A stretch of 64,000 nucleotides of DNA from Campylobacterota bacterium (GTDB lineage Bacteria > Campylobacterota > Campylobacteria > Campylobacterales > Sulfurimonadaceae), in the NCBI GenBank assembly GCA_040752835.1, contig JBFMGG010000004.1, positions 157,032-221,031 of the forward strand, read 5' to 3'. Shown in pieces: positions 20,516 through 29,537 of the stretch (position 1 is its first letter; each line of letters begins with the position of its first letter). Both the position numbers and the translations under genes were made by a program. A model generated the notes under the pieces. It was not told where the DNA came from. It searched no databases and saw nothing but the letters and a program-made list of their open reading frames with translations.

Positions 20516-21585
20516 GCCTGGCCCCGAACGTATTCGCGCACCCGAAGATCGATCTCAAAAATCTCTTCAACCGACGAAGGGACGGAATCAAACGCATCGT
20601 ATGCGCGCAGGATAAGGCGTGAAAGGGCCGAAAAGCCGATCTCGCCGGCAACGAAACGTTCGATTGCCGCTTCGTTGGCGGCATTGACGATCACGCCGCG
20701 CGCGGGGTTGGCCAAGAGGTCGTTTTTGATCTCCCAGATCGGATACCGCGCCGGATCGATCGTGCGAAATTCCAAAGATCCGATCCGGGCGAGATCGATC
20801 CGCTCGACGATGGGCGTTTCCACCCGCCCCATCAGCGCGTAGGCGATCGGAAGGCGCATATCCGCATGGGCGAAATGGGCAGTTGTGGAACCGTCGGCGT
20901 AGTCGATCAGGGCGTGAATCAGCGAGCGGGTTTCGATCAGGGCGTCGTATTCCCCTTCCCCGAAAAGCCATCGCGCTTCGAGAAGTTCGAAAAGCTTGTT
21001 CATCATCGAAGCGCTGTCGATCGTGATTTTCTGCCCCATCGACCAGTTGGGGTGTTTGAGGGCATCTTCGAGCGTCGCTTCACCGAGCTTTTCCAAAGGC
21101 CAGTCCCGGAACGCTCCGCCGCTGGCCGTCACCACCATGCGCGAGACGGGGCGGTCGGAGCGGTTGAGATACCAGAGGCCGAAATGTTCGCTGTCGATCG
21201 GAACGATCGAGGAGGTGTCGACGAACGTCCCCCCGACGACCAGCGATTCCTTGTTGGCCAACGCCACCTTTTTGCCGCATTCGAGTGCTTTGAGCGTCGG
21301 TCGGAAACCGGCAAAGCCGACGAGTGCGTTGACGACGTGCCCCGAGGAGGATTCTTCGATTGCCCGAAGTATCGCCTCATCACCGGCACGGACGTCGTGA
21401 TGCTCAACCCTGGAACGGTCTTCGTCACGCAGGACGACGACCCGTTTGGGAGAGTGCTTTCGGATCTGGGAATTGAGAAGGTCGATGTTGCGTCCGGCCA
21501 CCAGCGTATCGACGCTGAGGCCGAATTGTTCGGCAACGCGCAGGGCATTGACCCCGATGGAGCCCGTAGAGCCCAGAAGGATCAA
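20512..21585 (-). CDS. dxr: 1-deoxy-D-xylulose 5-phosphate reductoisomerase
   Basis: A 357-residue enzyme of the MEP isoprenoid pathway. The NADPH-binding motif GSTGSIGVNALRVAEQF is at the extreme N-terminus, ALANKESLVVGG and TASGGAFRDWP follow, with the metal and substrate site WSMGQKITIDSASMMNKLFELLEARWLF. The start is an ATG overlapping the cdsA stop (ATGA). cdsA-dxr order is conserved in Campylobacterota. Confidence 0.96.
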   Translation of the reverse strand: MILLGSTGSIGVNALRVAEQFGLSVDTLVAGRNIDLLNSQIRKHSPKRVVVLRDEDRSRVEHHDVRAGDEAILRAIEESSSGHVVNALVGFAGFRPTLKALECGKKVALANKESLVVGGTFVDTSSIVPIDSEHFGLWYLNRSDRPVSRMVVTASGGAFRDWPLEKLGEATLEDALKHPNWSMGQKITIDSASMMNKLFELLEARWLFGEGEYDALIETRSLIHALIDYADGSTTAHFAHADMRLPIAYALMGRVETPIVERIDLARIGSLEFRTIDPARYPIWEIKNDLLANPARGVIVNAANEAAIERFVAGEIGFSALSRLILRAYDAFDSVPSSVEEIFEIDLRVREYVRGQA

Positions 21586-22340
21586 ACAAGCCCCCGCAGG
21601 AGGACGAGCATGATGATCGAAGCGAACAGGTAGCCATCAATCCGGTCAAGCACCCCTCCATGTCCGGGAAGGATGGAACCGCTGTCCTTGACCCCCGAGC
21701 GGCGTTTGAGGTAACTTTCGAACAGATCGCCGAAAACCGCACCGATCGCCGCCATCATCGAAATGATCACCGCCTGGGTGATGTCGACGATCGTGACGCC
21801 GATAAAAAAACCGGCCACTGTCGCCACGGCGATCCCGCCGTAAACCCCTTCGCGCGTTTTACTTGGGCTGGAGATACTAAAGGGGGTTTTGCCGACGCTG
21901 CGCCCCACGAAATACGCCCCGATATCGGCCGACGCAACGACCACAAGCAGCCACAGCAGTGCGGTGATCCCGTACTCCTGGTACATGCTGAGCATAAACA
22001 GCATCCCCGCGGTGGGATAAACGAACGGAAAGAAATTTTTCCACGGAATATTCTGGGTATAGGCGACCGCGGCGGCAAAAATGAGCCCCGCGATAACAAA
22101 CAGATCCTCTCCGTAGGGGTAAAGGGCGGCGGCCAGCCACAAAATGGCGGCGTACGCGTACAGGGAGTTGTTGTTGATCCCGAAAAGACGCATCGCTTCA
22201 TGGAACGCCAGCAGATAAACGATCCCCATCACCATCCAGATCAACCAGAAGTTGTTGATTAGGCCGACGGTAAGAACAACGGCTACGAGAACGACGGCCG
22301 TTCCGACGCGATCTTTGATAGAATTTTTTGCGGTTTGCAT
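21582..22340 (-). CDS. cdsA: Phosphatidate cytidylyltransferase
   Basis: A 252-residue inner-membrane enzyme with about seven transmembrane segments that makes CDP-diacylglycerol from phosphatidate and CTP. The C-terminal signature is complete: LKRRSGVKDSGSILPGHGG followed by VLDRIDGYLF. It starts the cdsA-dxr-hydrolase-tsaD unit. Its promoter must lie in the 40-base gap to, or within, the upstream gene at 22381-22689. Confidence 0.95.
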   Translation of the reverse strand: MQTAKNSIKDRVGTAVVLVAVVLTVGLINNFWLIWMVMGIVYLLAFHEAMRLFGINNNSLYAYAAILWLAAALYPYGEDLFVIAGLIFAAAVAYTQNIPWKNFFPFVYPTAGMLFMLSMYQEYGITALLWLLVVVASADIGAYFVGRSVGKTPFSISSPSKTREGVYGGIAVATVAGFFIGVTIVDITQAVIISMMAAIGAVFGDLFESYLKRRSGVKDSGSILPGHGGVLDRIDGYLFASIIMLVLLRGLV

Positions 22341-22380
22341 TGTTGATTGACCAATGGTTAAGTTAGCGAATTATAGCGCA

Positions 22381-22689
22381 TCACACTTTAATATCGAGCA
22401 GATGCAGCGGCTTTTCAGGTTCGGGCTTCTCTTCTTCGGAACCCTCTTCGGATTCAGAGCGCCGCTGTTCCTCGTCGGCCTGCTCCCGGGTGTGCTCGCG
22501 GTCGGGATCGACTCCGTGGTTTTCTTCGGGAGGACGGACCTCTTCCACCTCTTTGCGGGCTTCCTGTGAAGCGGCCGCCGCGGCCAGCGTCTGGAGTTCG
22601 AAACGGTTGAGTACCGCTGTTTTTTCGCTCGCGACGGCAGCCATCTGCTGATTGACGTAAATTGCGTTACCGATCGGACCGACTGCCAT
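22381..22689 (-). CDS. Conserved hypothetical protein with acidic low-complexity tail
   Basis: A 102-residue protein. The first half (MAVGPIGNAIYVNQQMAAV, then VLNRFELQTLAAAAA) is neutral and probably helical; the second half is a charged Glu/Arg-rich stretch ending in a hydrophobic LHLLDIKV. There is no signal peptide or membrane segment. I recall similar short proteins next to cdsA in related bacteria but know no function. It sits 3 bases after the RqcH-like gene, in the same direction. Confidence 0.6.
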   Translation of the reverse strand: MAVGPIGNAIYVNQQMAAVASEKTAVLNRFELQTLAAAAASQEARKEVEEVRPPEENHGVDPDREHTREQADEEQRRSESEEGSEEEKPEPEKPLHLLDIKV

Positions 22690-22692
22690 TTT

Positions 22693-24018
22693 CTATCCTT
22701 TCTCGATGCTCAGCGTCTTGTAGTTGGTATACAGGACATTCGCCCCCTCGACGATTTTTACTTCTCTTCGAGGGGTATAATCGACCAGATAGCGCCCTTT
22801 CTCAAATACCGAAAAATCAACGCACAATCTGGCGGCCGCTTCGAGAAGCCGTTCGGGGAGCTGCTGCTTGTCGGTCGTGATCACGACGTGGGCGGAAGGG
22901 CGGTCTTTGAGATGCATCCAGATATCGCGGGCTTTGGCGTTTCGGAGCAGCTCAATGTTCCCTTTTTCGCTTTTCCCCAGCGACACTTTTACCCCTTCGA
23001 TCCAGAATTCGGCAACCGAATCGGAATTTTTAAGCTTCGAGAGGGGAGTCTTGGCAGGGAAAAGGAGCTGGATCTCCTCGGGGGATTTCGCATCCTCCAC
23101 CGCCTGGATGAAGAGCCTCTGATGACGGATCTTTTCCTCGAGATTGCGTTTTTCGAGGTGGAGCCCCACCGCTTTTTGCTTCGCTTTTTTCGAACGTCGG
23201 AAAAACGCCTCCGCACATCCGGCCGCACTGCCGCATCCCGCAGGGATTTCGAGCACTCGGGGCGTTCCGTCGAAATCTTTTACCCCGACCGAAGCGGCAT
23301 AGGGGTTCACCGCATCCAGGTTTGCGAGGATGAGATGCCCCGCATGCTGCGCTTCGAGCGATTCTTCCATCAATACCGATTCGTCTTCGAGCGCGCCCAG
23401 ATGTTTCTCAAGCTGTACGAGCCGTTTGTGGAGAAGCGATCTTTTTTCGCGTTTGAGCTTTTCGAGTTTTTCGGCCCCCTGCCTCCGAAACTCTTCGACC
23501 AGGAATTGCCGCACGTCGGCGAGCGGATACTCTTTGGGAACATACGGAAGCTTCGGAGGGTTGAGCAGTTTCTGGCCGACCCGCACGCTGCGGCTTGAGA
23601 CGTTCGCATCGATGTGCCTCAGTGCCTCGAGGACCGTTTCGTCCGATGAGAGGATGATCGCGTTGGTATGTTTTCCGGTGAATTCCAGCTGCAGTATCGT
23701 CGTTTCGCTTTTGTACGCCCCGCTCATGCTCACGGCGATGCGGATGATCTTGTCGTCGTTGTGGAGGGTGATCGAGGTGATCGAAGCGCGGTTGAAGCGT
23801 TTGGCGAGCAAAACGTCGAAAGGGGCCTGATACATTTTGGTCCGATTGGCGCTCTCGCCGATCGTGATCGCCGAATTGCCCCGCGCCATTTCGAAATTCC
23901 AGCTGTTGTCCGCATCAAAAACGATCCGTATCCCCGTATCGCTGTAACGGTACGCCGCAACGATGCGCTCAAAACGCCGCAGGTAGAACGCAATCTGCTT
24001 TAAATAAGAATATCTCAT
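22693..24018 (-). CDS. NFACT/RqcH-family ribosome quality control protein
   Basis: A 441-residue NFACT protein: N-terminal NFACT-N domain, a central coiled coil (about 175-215) and a C-terminal NFACT-R domain with [19 protein letters not shown]. RqcH binds obstructed 50S subunits and adds alanine tails to stalled peptides. It is shorter than Bacillus RqcH (about 570 residues). At the position of the Asp-Arg pair needed for tailing in Bacillus I read Asp89-Lys90 (HNDDKIIRI), so activity may differ. Older annotations call this family fibronectin-binding protein. Confidence 0.8.
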   Translation of the reverse strand: MRYSYLKQIAFYLRRFERIVAAYRYSDTGIRIVFDADNSWNFEMARGNSAITIGESANRTKMYQAPFDVLLAKRFNRASITSITLHNDDKIIRIAVSMSGAYKSETTILQLEFTGKHTNAIILSSDETVLEALRHIDANVSSRSVRVGQKLLNPPKLPYVPKEYPLADVRQFLVEEFRRQGAEKLEKLKREKRSLLHKRLVQLEKHLGALEDESVLMEESLEAQHAGHLILANLDAVNPYAASVGVKDFDGTPRVLEIPAGCGSAAGCAEAFFRRSKKAKQKAVGLHLEKRNLEEKIRHQRLFIQAVEDAKSPEEIQLLFPAKTPLSKLKNSDSVAEFWIEGVKVSLGKSEKGNIELLRNAKARDIWMHLKDRPSAHVVITTDKQQLPERLLEAAARLCVDFSVFEKGRYLVDYTPRREVKIVEGANVLYTNYKTLSIEKG

Positions 24019-24050
24019 ACTATTTTACCTTCGCTTTAGAAAAACAAAAT

Positions 24051-24056
24051 TACAAT
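24051..24056 (+). promoter_or_regulatory. Probable -10 box of the chemoreceptor gene
   Basis: TACAAT lies 33 bases before the start at 24090, in the short divergent gap to the RqcH-like gene. Confidence 0.4.
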
Positions 24057-24089
24057 GGTGAATATTTCAACACGGACGGACAGCACCCC

Positions 24090-25661
24090 ATGCATTTTTT
24101 CAACACGATCAAAGGCAAATTCATCGTCAATCTGGTCGCCGCGATAAGCGCGATCTTGGTGAGTGTCATTGTAGCATACTTCATCGCCACGAGTTCGATC
24201 AAGACGATCATGACGAGCGACCTCAACACCGTGGCCGACTCGCTCGAACAGACGGTTCTCTATATCTCCGAAATCGATCCCGAAGCGTACAAAAACGATA
24301 CCTTCAAAAAAGACATCTTCAAAATCAAAATCGGCCAGAGCGGATACGTCTACCTCGTCGACAGCAAAGGGACGATGCGCGTTCACCCCAAAAAAGAGGG
24401 GGAAAATCTCGCGGGGCACGATTACATCGACGAGATCCGTTCCCACAAAGAGGGGGGGATCTACGAGTACCATTCGGCCACGACCGGTCAGGACAAGATC
24501 GCTGCCTACCGCTACATCCCCGCATGGGACATGTGGGTCGTCCCCGGAATCAACAAAGCCGATTATTTCGACGAGCTCAAAGCCGGGTTCTTTAAATGGT
24601 TCATGATTCTCGGCACCGTCCTCACCGGGATCCTGATCGCGATCAACTATTTCTCCGGACGCAGCATTCTGGGCCCGATCGAAGCGCTCGACAACGTTTC
24701 TTCCGACCTCGCCCACGGAAACGGCGATCTGACCAAACGGCTGCCGATCATGAACAAAAATGACGAGATTGGTATCGCCAGCAACTACCTCAACCAGTTC
24801 ATTGCCAAAATCCAGAGCACGATCAACGATACGAAGCGGATCACCACTTCGGCCGTCGGTTCGACCTCGACCCTTCACAATTCGGCAAGCAATCTTTCCA
24901 TCCAATCGGAAAAAACCAATACGATCGCCCAGAACACCAACGCCACAGCGGCCGAAATCGGCGAAACGCTCGAACAAAGCGTCAACATCGCCAAAAGTAC
25001 CCTCGACAACAGCCGCTCGACTGAAGAGGAACTCAACAGCGTCCGCGAAATCGCCAACGCCATTACCCGTGAAATCCACAGTACGACCCAGATGAGCAAC
25101 GAACTGGCCGAACGTTTCACCCAGCTTTCCAGCGACGCGGCCAGCGTCAGCGGGGTTTTGGGAATCATCTCCGACATCGCCGACCAAACCAACCTCCTCG
25201 CCCTCAACGCCGCGATCGAAGCCGCGCGGGCTGGGGAACACGGACGGGGCTTCGCGGTCGTCGCCGACGAAGTGCGCAAACTGGCCGAACGTACCCAGAA
25301 GAGCCTGACCGAAATCAACTCGACGATTTCGGTCGTCATCCAGTCGATTTCCGATTCATCCGACATGATGAGCACCAACAGCGAAAACATCGAGCGGCTC
25401 GCCGAGCGCAGCGAGGAGATCGACGCCAAAATCGATTCGGCCGCGCAGGTGCTCCGCACGAACGTCGACGCCAGCCGTCAAAGCGTCGAAGCGGCCGAGG
25501 CGATGGCCCGCAAGATCAACGAGATCATCGCCAAAGTCTCCGAGATGTCGGGCCTTTCGCAAAGCAACCAAGAAGAGATCACCAAAATCTCCGCCATCGC
25601 GGGGGAGCTCTACGACGCGGCCACCAGCCTCAACGCGCAGCTCGGGCAGTTTAAATCCTAA
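24090..25661 (+). CDS. Methyl-accepting chemotaxis protein with single Cache domain
   Basis: A 523-residue transmembrane receptor: TM1 (about 12-32), a periplasmic single Cache sensor (about 35-185, with [21 protein letters not shown] and [13 protein letters not shown] typical of sCache_2), TM2 (about 187-206), a HAMP region (about 207-262) and a long cytoplasmic helical bundle. The kinase-control hairpin, [20 protein letters not shown], is near residue 375. sCache_2 receptors usually sense small organic acids. There is no CheR-docking pentapeptide at the C-terminus. The ligand cannot be told from sequence. Confidence 0.92.
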   Translation: MHFFNTIKGKFIVNLVAAISAILVSVIVAYFIATSSIKTIMTSDLNTVADSLEQTVLYISEIDPEAYKNDTFKKDIFKIKIGQSGYVYLVDSKGTMRVHPKKEGENLAGHDYIDEIRSHKEGGIYEYHSATTGQDKIAAYRYIPAWDMWVVPGINKADYFDELKAGFFKWFMILGTVLTGILIAINYFSGRSILGPIEALDNVSSDLAHGNGDLTKRLPIMNKNDEIGIASNYLNQFIAKIQSTINDTKRITTSAVGSTSTLHNSASNLSIQSEKTNTIAQNTNATAAEIGETLEQSVNIAKSTLDNSRSTEEELNSVREIANAITREIHSTTQMSNELAERFTQLSSDAASVSGVLGIISDIADQTNLLALNAAIEAARAGEHGRGFAVVADEVRKLAERTQKSLTEINSTISVVIQSISDSSDMMSTNSENIERLAERSEEIDAKIDSAAQVLRTNVDASRQSVEAAEAMARKINEIIAKVSEMSGLSQSNQEEITKISAIAGELYDAATSLNAQLGQFKS

Positions 25662-25673
25662 AACCATTTCCGC

Positions 25674-25679
25674 TATAAT
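25674..25679 (+). promoter_or_regulatory. Promoter (-10 box) of the cobalamin uptake/synthesis operon
   Basis: A perfect TATAAT in cgctataattcccc, just 13 bases after the chemoreceptor stop. It would start a leader of about 220 bases ahead of the TonB receptor. Confidence 0.6.
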
Positions 25680-25685
25680 TCCCCG

Positions 25686-25908
25686 AAAAAAAGGGGAGGT
25701 TTGCGATGCGTTCACCGCGCGGTTTCGGGAAAAACTATTTTTCGCTCGTCGCGATCCAGGCGTACGCGTCGCATGTACGCCTCCTCCAGAACATCACCCG
25801 GATCGAGTGGATCTGCCCGACCCATCCGATCCATACCTATTCGACCGTCTCTCCTCCCGAGGGTGTCCTTACCTCATCCGCCACAACGATTATGCAACAA
25901 GGACACCC
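25686..25908 (+). promoter_or_regulatory. Structured leader with sequestered ribosome binding site before the TonB receptor
   Basis: The leader shows ordered hairpins: GGCGTAC/GTACGCC (25759-25765 with 25775-25781), GGATCG-a-GTGG/CCAT-c-CGATCC (25800-25810 with 25822-25832), and a perfect 10-bp stem GGGTGTCCTT/AAGGACACCC (25861-25870 with 25899-25908). The last ends directly at the receptor ATG and buries its AAGGA ribosome binding site. A competing pairing joins GGAGG and TGCGA (25695-25706) with TCGCA and CCTCC (25769-25784). This is the layout of a translational switch. I find no B12 box, so it is not an obvious cobalamin riboswitch. Confidence 0.6.
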
Positions 25909-25978
25909 ATGCACCGACACACTCTTTCACTCGTTGCCGCCGCAACGTTCGTCGCTTCCACCGAAGCCCGGGAACTGA
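25706..25978 (+). CDS. Possible upstream ORF overlapping the receptor start
   Basis: A 90-codon ORF with a strong AAGGGGAGG ribosome binding site 6 bases before its ATG. It runs through all leader hairpins and ends 70 bases inside the TonB receptor gene, in another frame. Residues such as FGKNYFSLVAIQAYASHVRLL look plausible in the first half, while the second half is Pro/Ser/Thr-rich and probably just shadows the structured RNA and the receptor gene. A ribosome on it would melt the hairpin that hides the receptor start, so it may be a regulatory leader ORF. Its product matches nothing I know. Confidence 0.35.
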   Translation: MRSPRGFGKNYFSLVAIQAYASHVRLLQNITRIEWICPTHPIHTYSTVSPPEGVLTSSATTIMQQGHPCTDTLFHSLPPQRSSLPPKPGN

Positions 25979-27693
25979 CGCTCGACCCGATCGTCGTCAG
26001 CGCCTCCAAGACCGAGCAGACTCTCCGCAGCGTGAGCGCCAATACCGACGTTATCTCCGCCGATGAGATCGCCGAACGCCGCTACGCGACCCTCGCCGAA
26101 GCGCTCAACTCCCTCGCGGGGGTCGGGGTCGTCAGCAACGGCGGTCTGGGAAAATCGACCGCCCTCTACCTCAGGGGATTCGATTCGAAACGGACCCTGG
26201 TCCTGATCGACGGGATCCGCTACAACGACAACACCTCGATGGACGGTGCGTCGTTCGAGCATCTGATGCTCGGCGACATCGAACGCATCGAGGTGATCAA
26301 GGGTGCCCAAAGCGGCATCTGGGGAAGCGACGCGAGCGCGGGGGTCGTCAACATCATCACCCGCAAAACCGCTCCGGGCACCGAAGCGAAAGCCCTCTAC
26401 GAACAAGGGAGTTTCGGCACCAAAAAATACGGCGGGTCGTTCGGGTACGGAAACGATACACTCGACCTCCGCCTCGACGCCCGAAAAATCGTTTCGGACG
26501 GGTTTACGTCGTACGCGCGGCGCTATACCGATATCGAGCGCTACGAAGACGACGGCTATGAAAACCGTACCCTCGGGCTGAACGTCGGATACCGTTTCGA
26601 CGGCGCCAACGCGATCCGTTTCGCCCATACCGACATCGACGTCTATACCGAATACGACTCCACGAACGGCGACTCCGCCGCAAACTACCGCAAAAACGAA
26701 AGACTCAGCCGTCTGAGTTATGAAAACCGCTTTGGGGATGCGCTCACCACCCTCTACGCCAACCGTTCGACGTTCGAACGGGACTATTCGACCGGAACGA
26801 CCTATAACGGACGGGTCGGCGAATACGGCGCGCACTCCCGCATCGGCTACCGCGAAAACGATTTCATCGTCATCGGCGGGGACTACAAAACCTTCGAACA
26901 TCTCAACCGCCTCAACCGGGAATACGACAACCGGGCCGTTTTCATCACCAACACCAACATCCTCGCCACCGGCACCGTCGTCACCGAATCGCTGCGGCGG
27001 GACGTGTTTGACGTGTTCAGCGACAAAACGACCGGAAAAATCGGTTTCAAGCACCCCTGGGGCGAAGAGGGGTACGTCAGCGCGAACTACGGGACCGCTT
27101 ACAACGTCCCCACCCTCTACCAGCTCTACGACCCGACATACGGGAATACCGCCCTCAAACCCGAAGAGACCCGAAGCTGTGACCTCACCGTCGGTTACAG
27201 CGGGATCAGCCTCACCTATTTCGAAAGCCGCATCAAGGAGATGATCGAATACGATTTCACCTCATCGGCGTACGGTAATGTCGAGGGAACCTCCAGAATC
27301 AGGGGGATCGAGGCGGCCTTCAGGCAAGAATTGGGGAACGGGGCCCTGGTATCGCTGGGGTATACCCGACTCGATGCCCAAAACCAGCGCGGGGAGAGCC
27401 TGCGCCGCCGTGCGAAAGAGAATCTCAAATTCGGGCTCGACTACTACGGCATCCCCAAAGCACATGTCGGGCTGAGCGGAGAGTACGTCGGAAGCCGCTA
27501 CGACAGCGACAACGACCGGGGTGCGCAGACGGGAAAATACACCGTTGCCTCCCTCGTAGCCGACTATGCGTGCACGAAACATCTCAAAATCTACGCAAAA
27601 GTCGATAATATTACCGACAAGTATTACCAGAGCGTCAACAATTACGCCTCTAGCCCCCGGGCCTGGTATGCCGGAATAGAGGTGTCGTTTTGA
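25909..27693 (+). CDS. TonB-dependent outer membrane receptor, BtuB-like
   Basis: A 594-residue receptor: short signal peptide (about 1-20), TonB box region LDPIVVSAS (about 25-33), plug domain (to about 150, with YLRGFDSKRTLVLIDGIRYND and EVIKGAQSGIWGSDASAGVVNI) and a 22-strand-type beta barrel ending in IEVSF with the usual C-terminal Phe. The length is close to E. coli BtuB. The following genes are DUF4430, BtuF, BtuD, BtuC and cobalamin synthesis, so corrinoid uptake is the likely task. The start at 25909 has AAGGA 5 bases upstream, inside a hairpin. The symbol btuB is not assigned because ligand residues cannot be checked. Confidence 0.88.
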   Translation: MHRHTLSLVAAATFVASTEARELTLDPIVVSASKTEQTLRSVSANTDVISADEIAERRYATLAEALNSLAGVGVVSNGGLGKSTALYLRGFDSKRTLVLIDGIRYNDNTSMDGASFEHLMLGDIERIEVIKGAQSGIWGSDASAGVVNIITRKTAPGTEAKALYEQGSFGTKKYGGSFGYGNDTLDLRLDARKIVSDGFTSYARRYTDIERYEDDGYENRTLGLNVGYRFDGANAIRFAHTDIDVYTEYDSTNGDSAANYRKNERLSRLSYENRFGDALTTLYANRSTFERDYSTGTTYNGRVGEYGAHSRIGYRENDFIVIGGDYKTFEHLNRLNREYDNRAVFITNTNILATGTVVTESLRRDVFDVFSDKTTGKIGFKHPWGEEGYVSANYGTAYNVPTLYQLYDPTYGNTALKPEETRSCDLTVGYSGISLTYFESRIKEMIEYDFTSSAYGNVEGTSRIRGIEAAFRQELGNGALVSLGYTRLDAQNQRGESLRRRAKENLKFGLDYYGIPKAHVGLSGEYVGSRYDSDNDRGAQTGKYTVASLVADYACTKHLKIYAKVDNITDKYYQSVNNYASSPRAWYAGIEVSF

Positions 27694-28040
27694 TCCGGTC
27701 GGCTGCTATGCTGCTAAGCGTCTTCGCCGCTCTCTCCGCACAGGAGATTGACGTGACGCTCATCTACGGTGACGGGCGCCCCGAGCGCACCGTCCGAACG
27801 GAATATACGCCGGGAGCGACGACGGCGCTGGAGCTTCTGAAAAAAGTAAGCCTCGTGGAGACGGAACAGAAAGGGAAATATACCTTTGTCCGTTCGATCG
27901 ACGGGAAAAAATCGGTGGTCGGAAAGTTCGGCTGGTTTTATCTCATTGACGGGCAATCGGTCCACACCATGGCGCAGAATTACACGCTGGAGGATGCAAA
28001 AACGATGACGTGGCTCTATAAGGTCGAAGCGTGTTATTGA
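27690..28040 (+). CDS. DUF4430 (transcobalamin C-terminal-like) exported protein
   Basis: A 116-residue protein with a signal peptide (about 1-18) and one DUF4430 domain: ALELLKK, then GWFYLIDGQSVHTMAQNYTLEDAKTMTWLYKV. DUF4430 is related to the beta domain of animal transcobalamin and intrinsic factor. Placed between a BtuB-like receptor and BtuF, it may be a small periplasmic or surface corrinoid-binding protein. The start used is a TTG overlapping the receptor stop (TTGA); an in-frame ATG at 27708 would still leave most of the signal peptide. Confidence 0.75.
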   Translation: MIRSAAMLLSVFAALSAQEIDVTLIYGDGRPERTVRTEYTPGATTALELLKKVSLVETEQKGKYTFVRSIDGKKSVVGKFGWFYLIDGQSVHTMAQNYTLEDAKTMTWLYKVEACY

Positions 28041-28855
28041 AATTTCTGTGTATCGCCTCTTTGGTCCTTCCGGCATGGTCGTTCGATCGGATCGTCGCCC
28101 TGAGCCCCTCGGTCAACGAAATCCTCTTCGCCCTGGGCGAAGGGGAAAAGATCGTCGGGAACACCGCCTACTGCCGCTATCCGCCGCAGTCAGAAAAGAT
28201 CCCGAAAGTGGGGGGATTTTTCACCCCCTCGCTCGAAAAGATCGTATCGCTCAAACCCGATCTGGTGATTTTGCAGGAGAACAACGCCCCTCTGGCGGAA
28301 AAACTCGAACGGCTGGGGATCAAGACGATGGTGGTCAAAATCGATACCCTCGCCTCGATCCGCCAAACCCTCCTCGGCATGGGGAGGTTGCTGGACAAAA
28401 AAGAGAAAGCGTCCGCCCTTGTGGCAAAAATCGACCGTTCTCTCCGAAGCCTCAGGGGGATCGCGCAAAAGAAAAAGATCCTGATCCCCATCGGCTACAA
28501 CACCGATCTTTCCAAAGAGGTCTTCGTGGCGGGGCAAAACCTCTATTTCGACGACATCATCGAAGCCAGCGGGAACGTCAATGCGTTCCAAAGCACCCAG
28601 AAGGGGCAGCCCGCCATCACCCTCGAAAAAATACTCTCTCTCAACCCCGACGTCGTGATCATCCTCGCGCCGCTGATGAAAGAGAAAAAATTCACCGAGG
28701 AGCAGCTCAAGGCCCCGTGGCTGAAACTTCCGATCAACGCGGCCCGAACGAAATCGGTCTTCGTCGAATCGGGCGAATACGCGGGGATACCGAGCGACCG
28801 GATCGTTTATTTCATCGACGATTTCAAAGGGTTTTTACGTGAAGCTGTCCGTTGA
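28031..28855 (+). CDS. btuF: Periplasmic cobalamin-binding protein (BtuF-like)
   Basis: A 274-residue ABC transporter substrate-binding protein of the vitamin B12/siderophore class. It has a signal peptide (about 1-17), RIVALSPSVNEILFALGEGEKIVGNTAYCRYPP as in BtuF, FFTPSLEKIVSLKPDLVIL and a C-terminal lobe with SLNPDVVIILAP. It should pass corrinoid from the receptor to BtuC. The GTG start at 28031 overlaps the DUF4430 gene by 10 bases; a TTG at 28037 (TTGA overlap) is an alternative. Assignment to cobalamin rests on its neighbours. Confidence 0.82.
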   Translation: MLLKFLCIASLVLPAWSFDRIVALSPSVNEILFALGEGEKIVGNTAYCRYPPQSEKIPKVGGFFTPSLEKIVSLKPDLVILQENNAPLAEKLERLGIKTMVVKIDTLASIRQTLLGMGRLLDKKEKASALVAKIDRSLRSLRGIAQKKKILIPIGYNTDLSKEVFVAGQNLYFDDIIEASGNVNAFQSTQKGQPAITLEKILSLNPDVVIILAPLMKEKKFTEEQLKAPWLKLPINAARTKSVFVESGEYAGIPSDRIVYFIDDFKGFLREAVR

Positions 28856-29537
28856 CAATCTCTCGACCCCGTTTCTGAAGGGGATTTCGTTTGCGGTGCA
28901 TGACGAAAACGCCGTGATCCTGGGCTCCAACGGGGCGGGAAAAACCACGCTCGCCAAAGCGCTCGTGGGGCTCTACGAAACCTCCTCGGTACGGGTAGAG
29001 GGGGAAAAACTCGCCTCACTCGGCTCCGGGCGCCGTGCGCAACTGCTCAATTTCGTCCCCTCCGGGCTCGACGTTTTCGACGAATACATCGACGCCGAAG
29101 CGTTTTTGAACCTCTCCCTCCTCAACGGTTCGACCCCCGACGACCTCGAAACGGTGATGGCACGGCTCGATATTACGGGGATCCGAAACACCCCCTGCCG
29201 ATGCCTCAGCAGCGGCGAAAGCCAGCTTTTGCTATTTGCGGGGGGACTGTTGCACAACGCCCGGCTGACAATTTTCGACGAGCCGACGGCAAATCTCGAC
29301 AGCGACAAAAAAATCAAGCTCTTTCGGATGCTCAAAGAACACCCCGGCCGGAAAATCATCATTACCCACGACCTGAACCTCGCTTACCGTCTGGGGTACC
29401 GGATCCTCTATCTGCGGGAGGGGGAACTCGTTTTCGACGGGTCGGCAACCGATTTTTTCGAAGAGGGCCGCTTCCGCTCCCTTTTCGGAGACTCGATCTG
29501 CCGGGTCGGGGGACATTTTGCGGTGAACTACGCATGA
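28839..29537 (+). CDS. btuD: ABC transporter ATPase (BtuD-like)
   Basis: A 232-residue ATPase: Walker A GSNGAGKTT (about 29-37), signature CLSSGESQLLL, Walker B LTIFDEPTANLD and switch His in IITHDLNLAYR. It powers import with BtuC. It starts with GTG inside the btuF 3' end (17-base overlap) and its stop overlaps btuC (ATGA). It is slightly shorter than typical siderophore ATPases because the leader strands are reduced. Confidence 0.85.
   Translation: MKLSVDNLSTPFLKGISFAVHDENAVILGSNGAGKTTLAKALVGLYETSSVRVEGEKLASLGSGRRAQLLNFVPSGLDVFDEYIDAEAFLNLSLLNGSTPDDLETVMARLDITGIRNTPCRCLSSGESQLLLFAGGLLHNARLTIFDEPTANLDSDKKIKLFRMLKEHPGRKIIITHDLNLAYRLGYRILYLREGELVFDGSATDFFEEGRFRSLFGDSICRVGGHFAVNYA

Noticed and set aside
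25680-25908. Cobalamin riboswitch upstream of the TonB receptor
   Set aside because: I looked for the conserved GCCACTG core and the B12 box and found neither on the plus strand. The leader is reported as an unassigned structured element instead.
29201-29533. Longer btuC starting inside btuD
   Set aside because: The extra residues are an out-of-frame reading of the ATPase gene, Arg/Pro/Gln-rich; the ATG at 29534 gives a normal FecCD start and an ATGA overlap.
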